NCBI GenBank assembly: GCA_001247695.2
Contig: LGRX02030483.1
Span: forward strand, 1 to 20,945
Direction of reading: 5' to 3'
DNA length: 20,945 bases
Source: Cymbomonas tetramitiformis
Taxonomy: Eukaryota > Chlorophyta > Pyramimonadophyceae > Pyramimonadales > Pyramimonadaceae
The notes beneath the pieces were generated by a model. The model did not search any database. It saw only the letters and a list, made by a program, of their open reading frames with translations, and was not told where the DNA came from. Made by a program: the position numbers and the translations under genes. Shown here piece after piece: positions 1 through 9,221 of the stretch (position 1 is its first letter; every line of letters starts with the position of its first letter).

Positions 1-3000
1 CCAGCACCTCTTCACGGTTGGACACGCGCACATGAGACAACGTGCAATGCAGCAGATCGAGCTGCTGTGTGGCTGCGCTCGGCTGAACACAGAAGACGCG
101 CTTCTTCAAATCCCACATAAGGGTGCCAGTGACTTCACCACTGGGGTACTTGAGCAACGACTGGAGCGTGCTCTGCAGCCTCTGGATTGGGTTGTAGTCT
201 AGCTGCGACCTGCTCTCCCGGGGCCTGGCGATCTCCTGCTTGCTGGCCGAGGACGGTACATACGTCATGTAGTCGCCATCAAGCACCCAGCAGTTCTTCT
301 GATCGTCGTGCTTCAGCTTTTGGTCCACATGCAGCCAGTTCGGGGTCATCAGCTGGTGCATCGTCACCCACTTCTGTTCGAGGCAGCGGGCGAACTCCAC
401 GCAGACATGCTCACGAGAGGGTCTGCTCGGCATGTCCTGGGCGGGATTCTGGAGGATGCGGCAGAGGCGCGCGACGTGATGCCGGTCTAGATACAGCCTC
501 TGGTCCGCCCAGTGATAATCGAGCGGGGTATCCAAAGACGGATGATCCCCAATATTTACCCGAGAAGGACTCCGTGTCCAGTCGGTGACCCACTTAGCGT
601 GCCCACCTTCCCAAGGGTCTGGCTCCTTGTAGAACTGCTCGAGCATGTGCTCCGACGCTGCCTGTACGGCGGGCGTCAGCGACGGCAGGCTACTACGTCG
701 GCCGCCTTCAAGAGAGCACGTCTGACGGCGACATTGTTCCTGAATCTCTGCTTGTGTAGCGACTCGATGTCGTGGGAGATCAGCAAGCAGTCTCGGCGAA
801 GGAGGTTGTGACGTCACTGGTGACTCGTCATGGTCATCGATGTGCTCACACCGGATCCCCGAAGCCGCGAATCTCTCCTCGCTCGTGCTCAGAGGCGTGT
901 GCCTGAGCCAATCACACTCCAATCCTGCGAAAATCTCTGACTGCAGACACACCACCGGGTCCACGCGCCTGGGCAGGTCAGGACGTTTGGGTGGCGTCAT
1001 GTCCCCCAGCGGAAGCACCACCTGGGCGTTCATGCCCAGGATCGTTGGCGCATGTGATACGGCCACTCCACTCCCAAGCTTGATATCAATCATCAGGGAG
1101 TTCTTCAATGGCCCAGTACCTATCAGCAGGTCCCACGAGTTCTCAGCCTCGAAGGTCACGAAGGCATACAAGCGGTGAAGCGTCATGTGCGGCGTGCCCG
1201 CTGCCAGAATGACGTCCACGTAGCAATAATGGGTGAACTTTGTGGGACTGTTGTCACATCTGGTGACCTTGGCGCCGGTGGTGGCTTCGTAAATCGTGAG
1301 ACCCAGCCGCCTCACAACAGAGATCGAGATGATGTTACAGTTGGCGCCGGTGTCCATGAGGATTGCCCGGTACAGCATAAGCTCGCCACCGGATGACACC
1401 AGCGCAAGCCCCTCATATAGAGTGGCATTCTGCAACTTGCAGATGGGCTGAACTTGAGCCATCAATAGCACCTGCTCGTCGGTAAGATGCTGCGCCATCT
1501 TTGCCCTCAGTGCGTCGTAAGCGGAGGTCTTGATGGTACCAGCTCGCACATGTCCATGGTCACTGAAGTCAACCACCCCCAGATCGTCCACGTAGGCAGC
1601 AGCTGCACATTGAGCGGCGGCGCTGTCGACCACCCCGCTGGGCATCTCGTCCAACGGCATCTCCTCGGTTGCACGATGTCCTGGACCGTCTGCTTCCCTT
1701 CTTGCTCCTTGCGTCGCTGCGGCGTGAGTGTCTTCCAACTCATGCTCATTGACCTCAGCGGGCTGTTCGGCTGCGTCATTCGGATCCTTGCCCAGAAGCT
1801 CCTCAAGTGCCACAAGATTCTCGATGTCCTTCGGGAGATCAATGGCGTTCTGGGATATCAGGATGGCAGCGATCTGCGAGCAGGCACGCACAGAGCTGCG
1901 AAGATTTGATGCCAGCAGGTGGACCTTCCTGCTGAGCACGTCGGGAGGGACGGCTCTAGGCACCTGAGCGGCCCTGTCGAACTCCTCCGGCGTCTTGACC
2001 TGGAAGCCCCGCATCTGCTGAGTGTTGCCCAAGGCGACAGCGGCGCTGGCCTGGAGACTCGGTGCGTGATCGATGCCAACACCATGACCACCTCCCAATC
2101 CACCCCCAGCAGGGCAGTCCTGCTCATCCTCCTCGTATTCTGCCTGTTGGGTGAAGTTGGAGTTGTACTCGGTATCCGCATCGCTGGCCTCTGATAGAGC
2201 CTGTGCATCGGCGATCTCGTCATCCTTTGGAGGTGACCCTGCCTGGAGGCCTGACAATTCTGCGGCGAGTTTCTCCTTAACCTCGGCACTGGCAGCCACT
2301 TGCTGCTGCTGCTGCTGCTGCTGTGGTTGCTTCTGCTTGGCCTCCGGGAGCTTAAGCCACTCCTTGGTGGTGATCCCCATCTTGTGCTTGTCAAATCGGT
2401 GTGCGATGTTGTAGGCACGCATCTGGGCATTCTTAACCTCATCTGGCCACTTGGAGTTCTGCCTGTCCTTATGGAAGTTGGGCGGCACCCGGGAATCACG
2501 ACACCCCGTGTAACAGCGATCTGGGGAGTGAGGCAGGCGCGTAAAGCACCAGTCACACTGAAACTTCTTCGAAGCATCAGGTGGTGGCACCTTGCTGTAA
2601 GAAGGTTTCTGGCGTTCGGCATTATTCGCTTCCCTCACAGGCTTCTTGGTGTCGTCGCCACCATGCTGTGCCTGCTCCTTCTTCCTGGGGTCCCTGCGTC
2701 TGTCCCCAGTCTTGGAGGCAGAACCCGAGCGCCTCATGGCTGATACCAGCGCAGACAGGTCAAGCCCCATCTGCCTGGCCTCGAAGCAGGAGTACACGCA
2801 GTTGAGCCTGCGAACCAGCTCCTGCTGCAGCGTGAGGGCCCAAGCCTCTGCATCGTTCTTGAGCTTGTCCTGCACCTCCACAATCACCTCGAGGTCCTCC
2901 CAAGTAACCCTGTTGGGGGCAGGATGACTGACGCGCAGCTGCTCGGACACGCGATCACGGTATTCTTTGATGCGCAGGCCCTTAATGCATTCCTCGACGT

Positions 3001-3886
3001 TTTGCCTGACGACGGAGTCCTCCACCCTTCTGCCGATGTTGAGAGCTGCCTCCCTGCGACGACAGCTCTTCACGTAGGTGAGACCGTCCTGCTCGTCGGT
3101 CTGCGGCTTGGCGATCAAGAGATCTTCTTTCTCTTTGGTGCCCTTCATCAAGAATTTAGCTTCGAGCTCTGCAACGAACGCCCTCAAGGCCCAAGAGTAG
3201 TGAGAATCTTCAGTGCCATCTGGCCCCGTGAGACCCCTCGTGGAGGTTCCCTCGCCTGCCCACTCATCAGACGCCTCGCCATCCTCATCACCACGCTCGA
3301 ACACCTTACAAACTGCCCAGGTTGTCCCTGGCGCCAGCTCATGGAAAGGAGGCTGAGCACAACGCACAGATCCCTGGTAAGCATCTCTCATGGTGACGTC
3401 CTTCAGGACATGGCAAGCGTGTGAAGCCATGACGCCATTCTTCAGGTAGGCAGCACACCACCAGTCATAAGCGACTGAGGTGGCATGGTCATCCCCTGCT
3501 AAAAACGATGGTATGCTGTCCCACAATGATCTGTAGTCTGGTCTGGACCCAGCGAAGGCCTCCTTCTGCTGCTGACTGAGCGCATGGTAAGATGCTGACT
3601 TCATGTACCTACGCTTCCTGGCCTCAAAAGCCCGCTGGACTTTCGCCACCATGTCCACGAAACGCCTGATGAAGAGCGCTCTGTCCTCACTCTTACTACC
3701 GGTGTACTGGAGTCTGACGTCATCCTTGTCAAGTGAGTAGCTCTCCTTCTCATAGTGATCCATCTCGTCTACGTCGTCAAACGCAAAGAGAAACTGGTTT
3801 GCAGGCGCTGAGGCTACTAGTGCTGTTGCTGCTGGAGATGCCGGTTCTGAGGGAGTATTTTCTGAGCCCGACCCCTCTGCGCTCAT
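1..3886 (-). CDS. Retroelement Gag-protease polyprotein, 3' end outside window
   Basis: A single minus-strand frame is open from just after an in-frame stop (4013-4015) to base 1, with first ATG at 3886, giving at least 1,295 codons and no stop. The N-terminal part is helix-rich and charged. A zinc-knuckle-like cluster lies at about residues 444-458 (CDWC, then His453 and Cys458; spacing CX2C-X5-H-X4-C, one residue longer than the classical X4). A Gln run follows near residue 520. A retropepsin-type active site LMDTGANCNIIS has its Asp at about residue 845, followed about 80 residues later by WDLLIGTGPL, the usual hydrophobic-hydrophobic-Gly strand of that fold. Gag plus an A2-type aspartic protease is characteristic of LTR retroelements; RT, RNase H and integrase are not in the window and would lie further left. 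The ~500 residues after the protease match nothing I recognise. The lack of disruption over 3.9 kb suggests a recently active copy. The Gag-Pro reading is fairly secure; the superfamily is not. Confidence 0.75.
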   Translation of the reverse strand, partial: MSAEGSGSENTPSEPASPAATALVASAPANQFLFAFDDVDEMDHYEKESYSLDKDDVRLQYTGSKSEDRALFIRRFVDMVAKVQRAFEARKRRYMKSASYHALSQQQKEAFAGSRPDYRSLWDSIPSFLAGDDHATSVAYDWWCAAYLKNGVMASHACHVLKDVTMRDAYQGSVRCAQPPFHELAPGTTWAVCKVFERGDEDGEASDEWAGEGTSTRGLTGPDGTEDSHYSWALRAFVAELEAKFLMKGTKEKEDLLIAKPQTDEQDGLTYVKSCRRREAALNIGRRVEDSVVRQNVEECIKGLRIKEYRDRVSEQLRVSHPAPNRVTWEDLEVIVEVQDKLKNDAEAWALTLQQELVRRLNCVYSCFEARQMGLDLSALVSAMRRSGSASKTGDRRRDPRKKEQAQHGGDDTKKPVREANNAERQKPSYSKVPPPDASKKFQCDWCFTRLPHSPDRCYTGCRDSRVPPNFHKDRQNSKWPDEVKNAQMRAYNIAHRFDKHKMGITTKEWLKLPEAKQKQPQQQQQQQQVAASAEVKEKLAAELSGLQAGSPPKDDEIADAQALSEASDADTEYNSNFTQQAEYEEDEQDCPAGGGLGGGHGVGIDHAPSLQASAAVALGNTQQMRGFQVKTPEEFDRAAQVPRAVPPDVLSRKVHLLASNLRSSVRACSQIAAILISQNAIDLPKDIENLVALEELLGKDPNDAAEQPAEVNEHELEDTHAAATQGARREADGPGHRATEEMPLDEMPSGVVDSAAAQCAAAAYVDDLGVVDFSDHGHVRAGTIKTSAYDALRAKMAQHLTDEQVLLMAQVQPICKLQNATLYEGLALVSSGGELMLYRAILMDTGANCNIISISVVRRLGLTIYEATTGAKVTRCDNSPTKFTHYCYVDVILAAGTPHMTLHRLYAFVTFEAENSWDLLIGTGPLKNSLMIDIKLGSGVAVSHAPTILGMNAQVVLPLGDMTPPKRPDLPRRVDPVVCLQSEIFAGLECDWLRHTPLSTSEERFAASGIRCEHIDDHDESPVTSQPPSPRLLADLPRHRVATQAEIQEQCRRQTCSLEGGRRSSLPSLTPAVQAASEHMLEQFYKEPDPWEGGHAKWVTDWTRSPSRVNIGDHPSLDTPLDYHWADQRLYLDRHHVARLCRILQNPAQDMPSRPSREHVCVEFARCLEQKWVTMHQLMTPNWLHVDQKLKHDDQKNCWVLDGDYMTYVPSSASKQEIARPRESRSQLDYNPIQRLQSTLQSLLKYPSGEVTGTLMWDLKKRVFCVQPSAATQQLDLLHCTLSHVRVSNREEVL

Positions 3887-4015
3887 ATACTCCGTGTCAG
3901 GGTCCTGACTGTTTCGTCCTCGTGCCAGCCGCCGTGCCTCACGTTCTCTGGTATGGGCAGAGGCAGCGCTTGGCTCTGACTCTCCCTCCGTGGTGAAGTG
4001 CTGTGTTGATGCTCA

Positions 4016-4100
4016 GTCAACGGGACCAAGGGTGAGTCCCCCTTTCTTAGCGCAAAGCTCGTTCCCCAGTAGACTGGAGTCTTGACTCAGACTGACTCAG
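4016..4100. other. Spacer between Gag-protease frame and repeat array
   Basis: Short stretch upstream of the in-frame stop that bounds the minus-strand Gag-protease frame. It could be 5' leader of that element. No primer-binding site or TATA box is evident. Confidence 0.3.
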
Positions 4101-5538
4101 GCCAGTGCACTGAGTGCCCCTGGATTTGCCTTGCTGAGCAAGCGAAAGAACGAAACGCGTGTGGGCAGCGAATGCCTAAAGGTCCAGCACTGCGCTGCAG
4201 CGCTCTGAATCAGCAGCAGATGTAGAGTATTCGTGCAAGGAAAGTTAAAGCTGGGCCAGAGTGCTGAGCACTTCTGGATTAGCTGGGCCAGAGTTCATAA
4301 AGAGGACAGTGACAGTGAGGTCAACTCCTTAACACCAGGAAATAGCACTGATATGCAGCGGTGTGAGCTAGGCCAGTGTGCTGAGCACCCCTGGATTCAC
4401 ACCACCACTGCTAATCAAGAAAGCCATGGCTGGCATATAAGCTCACTCCCCAGTCCAGTCCAACAAACAAGTACCAGGTCGCTGACAGAGTTGGAAGCTA
4501 AGCCAGTATGCTGAGCACTCTGGATTCGCAGCACTACTGCTGATTCAGAAGGTGGCCCGTGATATGAGGGCCTCACCGGCTGACCAATACTGTAGAAAGG
4601 ATAGAAGAATTCTCCAACACATTGTGATAAGGCAGCAGAAGGTCACTCCAGTAGTGAGCAGCACTCCAGGCTGGAAACGTAATTAACTCTAAATTTACCA
4701 GGTCACTGTGTCAAACCAGGGAATAAACCACTCAGTTGTCGCCTTCAGAGTAGATGCAGCTGCCAGTCCTCTAGCAAGCTCTTCCTCTGCTTCAGGCTTA
4801 GGCCAGTACACCAGGGGTGTCCCTGGATTAACCGTCAGACAAAGTGGAGCTGCCAAAGAAACCGTAGGTTGGAGTTCCAGACATAGAGCAGTGATTCACT
4901 GCTGATCCACTTCTTCACTGGTAAATAAAAGCAGATGCCGCCGCTAATTAGCTCACAGGCCAAGCACACCTGCCTTTCAGCTAAGCCAGTACACCAGGGG
5001 TGTCCCTGGATTCACTTCAGACAAGGTGGCCAGCTGGAGAGCCCACTGGAAGATAGTTCATCAAGGTGCACATCAGCTGTTGATCCACTCTTAGCCGGTA
5101 AGACAGGGCAGATGCCGCTGCTGATTAGCTCTCAGGTGAAACACACCTGCCTTTCAGTTAAGCCAGTGCACCATGGGTGCCCCTGGATTCACTTCAAGCA
5201 AGGTGGTCAGCTGAAAGAACCACTGAGAGCTGCTCATCCAGGTGTACATTAACTGCTGATTGACTTTGTCGCTGCCGCCGCCCAAGCTCATGCAGTGCTG
5301 ATTAGCTTAAAACTGAAGGACACCTGTCAGCAGCTAGGCCAGTGCACCAGGGGTGCCCCTGGATTCGCTGAAGACAGAGGTGTTAAGCATATCACTGTGC
5401 AGAAGGAGACCGCTCATGTCTGGTGAATTCAAAGCTGATCCGCCGCCGCTGTTGCTGGAAGCTCTTACAGTGCAAGTACCACCAAGCTCAGGGAAGAAAA
5501 AGGTTCCGCCAGTGCACCGTGGGTGCCCCTGGAGTCGC
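4101..5538. repeat. Tandem array of nine partly palindromic cores, ~177-bp units
   Basis: Nine copies of a core reading roughly GCCAGTGCACC, then GGGGTGCCCCTGGATTC, start at 4101, 4255, 4372, 4502, 4802, 4985, 5162, 5338 and 5508. In the best copies the core holds a near-perfect palindrome, CCAGGGGTGCCCCTGG, with 7-bp arms around TG. Copies 5-9 are spaced 183, 177, 176 and 170 bp, and the flanking sequence is also repeated (CAGATGCCGCTGCTGATTAG, CACACCTGCCTTTCAG). Copies 1-4 are closer together and more diverged. Short ORFs across the array (for example 4935-5252) only exist because 177 is a multiple of three. The array lies directly upstream of the minus-strand Gag-protease gene, so it could be an internally repeated LTR or leader, or an unrelated minisatellite. 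Confidence 0.85.
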
Positions 5539-6094
5539 CTGACTTCCGAATCCGCTCTTTCAACTGCTGCTAACTTCTCGCCAAAGGGCCTTCACTTCCG
5601 GATTAACACTGAAATAAAAAGCCGCTCCGCGCAGGACATTATTGTTTTGAAAAAGTATGAAAACAGCAGTAAAATATATCCGTCAAAATTGATATTATAT
5701 CACAAAATACGAATTATTGTGTGTACAAAAGCTGTGAGCAGAACTGTCTTAGCACTCTAGCACTGGCACGCGAACAGCCACCTAGTACTTGCGAAGGCAA
5801 AACAATAATGAGTCCACTAGTCTGACCTTCGGTCAGAGGTCATTTATCTCTCAATGCTCTGTCACATTTCCCAAAACTGTAACGGGTTCTAGCCCTCGAA
5901 TCTTCATCTGGCCAATGGAAAGTCATTATTCCATGCCAGCTTTAATACTGTTACCGTTTAACACATTCTGACTGACACGTCAGTGGCAAAGGAGTCACTG
6001 CCGTCGTCATCGTATCATTCCTCAGTAACCTGATACTGACAATATCTTCTCTGACAAGTCTGCATCTCACACATGGTCATCTTCGCAAAGCCTG
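5539..6094. other. Non-coding spacer at the downstream end of the gypsy element
   Basis: No convincing gene. The part at about 5600-5740 is AT-rich. Downstream of the integrase stop (minus strand) none of the frames I read continues the integrase C-terminal domain, and no clear polypurine tract followed by TG was found. If a 3' LTR exists it should lie here, but I could not match any part to the DNA upstream of gag. Confidence 0.4.
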
Positions 6095-9000
6095 TCATAC
6101 TGTCACCACTGTCATGCGTGTCACCAGCTGAACAAACCCGGCGCGGTACCATGAGAAGCCGGCGTTTGTTACAAAGTACCTGAGGATATCCTCGATGAAG
6201 GCATGGCTCCTCTCATTGGCTGCATTCGACTGTGGATGGTGTGAGGACGTCATAGACAATCTTGTACCAGTAGATTTCCACAGTGTTTGCCAGAATGTAG
6301 AGGCGAATCTGGGATCTCGATCTGAGATGATGTTCCTCGGAAGACCATGGAGCTTGAAGATATGCTGCATATATATAGAAGCAGTATGCTGAGCTGCCCA
6401 GGTCATGCTGAAGGGAATGAGATGACAGCGATGAGAAAATTGGCACATTACCACAAATATACTGTCGTGCCCATTAGTGGTGATAGGCAGGTCAGTAATC
6501 CAGTCAAGAGATACATCTAGCCATTTTGTCTTAGGCACAGAATATCGTATATGTGCCTGACCATAAGGCTTGTGTCGTCTCGTTTTCTGGCGCTGACAAA
6601 CGGGGCACTCCCGAATGTGCTTGATGGCTGCCGTTGTCATTCCTGGCCAATAATATCGGCTACGCAGAAGATGAAGCATGCGATTTTTGCCTACATGACC
6701 AGAAATAGTGGCTGAGTGGCACTCATGAAGGAGAATGTGGCGAAGCTGTGTGATCTCACCGTCATCCGTGGGGACTTTAGCTGTTGGTGGAATGTACAGC
6801 TGTCTGCCATATATGGTCTTACGATAGATCAACCCCTGAATGAGCTCGAAGCTGTAGCTGCTGACTGACTGTGATGAAGTCGATGATGTCAGTTTAGCCA
6901 AAATAGTCTGTGCAAATGTATCACGATCATATTCGGATATAATGATGTCGTGTAGCTGATGAGCTGATGAAGAAGATATAAGAGCAATGAATGTAGGATC
7001 TGCAGATGGCATGACCTCGCTGATGTTCATGTGCTGAAGACAATCAGTGAGTTCAAAAAGTGCAGAGATACGAGTGAGTGCATCTGCAACCTTATTCTTA
7101 TCGCCAGCAATATGCTCTATACGGAAGTTGTACTCGGAGAGCTCATCCAACCACCTTGCCTGTTTGGGGCTCAGTGTGGATTTGGACTGGAAATAAACCA
7201 GTGGCTGATGATCTGAGCGTACAATGGTCTCAGGAGCTCCCAACAAGATGTGGCGAAAGAATCGGAAGCCCTCCACAATGGCAAATAGCTCGATCTCAGG
7301 AATAGGCCAACGTCTCTGTGTATCGGATAGAGTGACGCTGTGATAGCCACATGGCTTCATACCTTTTCCTTGATCCTGGAGTATCACTTGACCAACGTGT
7401 GTGCCTGATCCATCGACCTCCATAATAGATGGCAGTTTCTGATCTGGAAGCTGTAGTACTGGAGCGTTACAGATGGCACTTTTGAGGTTATCAAATGCCT
7501 GCTGCTGCTCAGATTCCCAGACAAACTCTGCATTATCTTTAAGGAGACGATTGAGCGGCTCGGCAACTTTGGAGAACTTTGGTATGAATCTCCTGAATTG
7601 ACCGACCATGCCCAAGAATGACCGAAGGGATGACTTGCCATCTTTAGCCATACGGCGTAGAGGCTGTTTTCCAACGGTAGGACCATAAGACACTGGAGGC
7701 TGAATTGTCATAACTGCTCGGATTCTGTCTTCGATGATGGACAAGCCTGCTTCAGAGATGTGATGTCCGATAAAATCTATAGATCTGACGAACAACTCCA
7801 CCTTGGAAGGCCTGATGAAGAACTGGTGTTCTCTGCAACGCTGGAGAAACTGTCGGACATGACTCACGTGGCTGTCAAAATCCGGACTGTATACGATGGT
7901 ATCGTCCATGAAAATGACAAGGAACCGATCGATGAAGTCGAAGAATGCCCGATTTCCTACACGTAGAGCTGTTGCAGGAGCATTGGTCAATCCGAAAGGC
8001 ATGACTGTCCACTCATAGGAACCGTATCTGGTGCGAATAGCTGTTTTGTGAATGTCATCTGGATGTATAGGGATCTGATGGAAAAACTGATTGAAGTCAA
8101 ATCTGCTAAACCATCGTGCACCTTTTAGCTGTTCAAGAAGGGTGTCGTGAGGTGGCAATGGATACGTGTCCTTAATTGTGATGTTATTAAGGGCTCGATA
8201 ATCACAGCACATCCTCCACTTCCCACCTGGCTTAGGAGCGAAAATGATAGGACATCCATATGGAGATGATGACGGACGAAGGATACCCAAGTCGACATAT
8301 TTGATGATCTGTCGTTTGAGCTCTTCCATCATGGGTACTGGAATGGTACGTACTGGCTGCGATGGTGGCTTGTGCCCAGGTTCAATGTTGATTCGATGAT
8401 AACCACCTTCAAACCGTTCTGGCCTATGACCAGCTGGAAGATCCTCCTGGAAAATGTCTGAAAAGTCTTCTCTCATTTGATCACGTGCTGCTGTGACCTC
8501 GGGGTCTTCCATAGTGGTGTCTGTGTCTGATGCTGTAAAGACCAGTTCACCGTCGACCTCTGAGAGAAAGAAGAGATAAGCTACGGCTTCTTCAGCCGAA
8601 CCACTGGATCGAATACGACGAAGGTGCTTTCTCATGGTGGTGGCGCTGACCAATTCCATTTCAGGAAGGTCATCTGAGCCTGGAGTCTGTTCAACTCTGG
8701 ATAATACTGTGCGAATACTGGAGCCTGATGAATGCTTCCTAGTGATCGTCAGATTTTTGGTCTGAAAGTCAATGTGTGGATTTCTCCTCTCCAACCAATC
8801 TTGACCCAGAATGACAGTGAATGGTTTCATGTCAATGATGTAGAAATCTTCTGTATCCTTATACTTGCCCAGCGTAAATGTAGCTTTGGGAAGATAGGAT
8901 GTGCATGGTAGTTGGCTTCCTCCAGCCAATCCCACCGAGAACGATGAAGAGTCTGTGGGTGCTATACCAAGCTGAGCAGCGAACTGTCTGTCAATGAAAG

Positions 9001-9139
9001 ACGACGTAGCTCCTGGATCTACCAAAATGTGAGTACTCTGTCCATATACTTTCCCTTTGTACAACAACAGCTTCTTCTGTGATTTCAGCTGTGCTGTTTG
9101 AGACTGCATCTGTGCGATGTGCTCTGAGGGAGTGTCCAT
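6095..9139 (-). CDS. pol: Gypsy Pol polyprotein (protease-RT-RNase H-integrase), C-terminally truncated
   Basis: Copies the element's RNA into DNA and inserts it. The first ATG is at 9139 (1,014 aa); the frame is open only from 9199. Protease: LVDPGATSSFI at residues 39-49, with Pro where Ser or Thr is usual. RT: KWRMCCDYRALN at 307-318, RFDFNQFFHQI with catalytic Asp348, MPFGLTNAP at 380-388, and FMDD at 410-413 where YxDD is usual. RNase H: Asp576, the Glu in PEIELFAI near 615-617, Asp643 and Asp686 (VADALTR). Integrase zinc finger: His808, His815, Cys845, Cys848. Integrase core: Asp879, Asp940, Glu976, a correct D-D-35-E. After ILRYFV (about residue 990) the sequence leaves the family pattern and stops at 1014, so the last part of the core and the C-terminal domain (GPY/F module, chromodomain if any) are absent. 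All catalytic residues remain, but integration competence is doubtful. Confidence 0.95.
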   Translation of the reverse strand: MDTPSEHIAQMQSQTAQLKSQKKLLLYKGKVYGQSTHILVDPGATSSFIDRQFAAQLGIAPTDSSSFSVGLAGGSQLPCTSYLPKATFTLGKYKDTEDFYIIDMKPFTVILGQDWLERRNPHIDFQTKNLTITRKHSSGSSIRTVLSRVEQTPGSDDLPEMELVSATTMRKHLRRIRSSGSAEEAVAYLFFLSEVDGELVFTASDTDTTMEDPEVTAARDQMREDFSDIFQEDLPAGHRPERFEGGYHRINIEPGHKPPSQPVRTIPVPMMEELKRQIIKYVDLGILRPSSSPYGCPIIFAPKPGGKWRMCCDYRALNNITIKDTYPLPPHDTLLEQLKGARWFSRFDFNQFFHQIPIHPDDIHKTAIRTRYGSYEWTVMPFGLTNAPATALRVGNRAFFDFIDRFLVIFMDDTIVYSPDFDSHVSHVRQFLQRCREHQFFIRPSKVELFVRSIDFIGHHISEAGLSIIEDRIRAVMTIQPPVSYGPTVGKQPLRRMAKDGKSSLRSFLGMVGQFRRFIPKFSKVAEPLNRLLKDNAEFVWESEQQQAFDNLKSAICNAPVLQLPDQKLPSIMEVDGSGTHVGQVILQDQGKGMKPCGYHSVTLSDTQRRWPIPEIELFAIVEGFRFFRHILLGAPETIVRSDHQPLVYFQSKSTLSPKQARWLDELSEYNFRIEHIAGDKNKVADALTRISALFELTDCLQHMNISEVMPSADPTFIALISSSSAHQLHDIIISEYDRDTFAQTILAKLTSSTSSQSVSSYSFELIQGLIYRKTIYGRQLYIPPTAKVPTDDGEITQLRHILLHECHSATISGHVGKNRMLHLLRSRYYWPGMTTAAIKHIRECPVCQRQKTRRHKPYGQAHIRYSVPKTKWLDVSLDWITDLPITTNGHDSIFVVMCQFSHRCHLIPFSMTWAAQHTASIYMQHIFKLHGLPRNIISDRDPRFASTFWQTLWKSTGTRLSMTSSHHPQSNAANERSHAFIEDILRYFVTNAGFSWYRAGFVQLVTRMTVVTV

Positions 9140-9221
9140 CTGCTGAAACTGCAATGTCAGACTGGAAAGGACTTCTTCTGAGATACCCGGCCACTTGCTT
9201 CAGTGGCATCTTCAGGCTGAT

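Noticed and set aside
1858..2622. Minus-strand ORF of 254 codons rich in Ser, Arg and Pro
   Set aside because: It is a different minus-strand frame overlapping the longer Gag-protease frame, with no domain; the longer frame carries the zinc-knuckle-like and protease motifs.
2924..3424. Plus-strand ORF of 166 codons and neighbours (1487-1909, 2300-2743)
   Set aside because: They are exactly antisense, codon on codon, to the minus-strand Gag-protease frame and have no domain.
4935..5252. Repetitive 105-codon ORF in the 177-bp array
   Set aside because: It is open only because the repeat length is a multiple of three; the sequence is explained by the DNA repeat.
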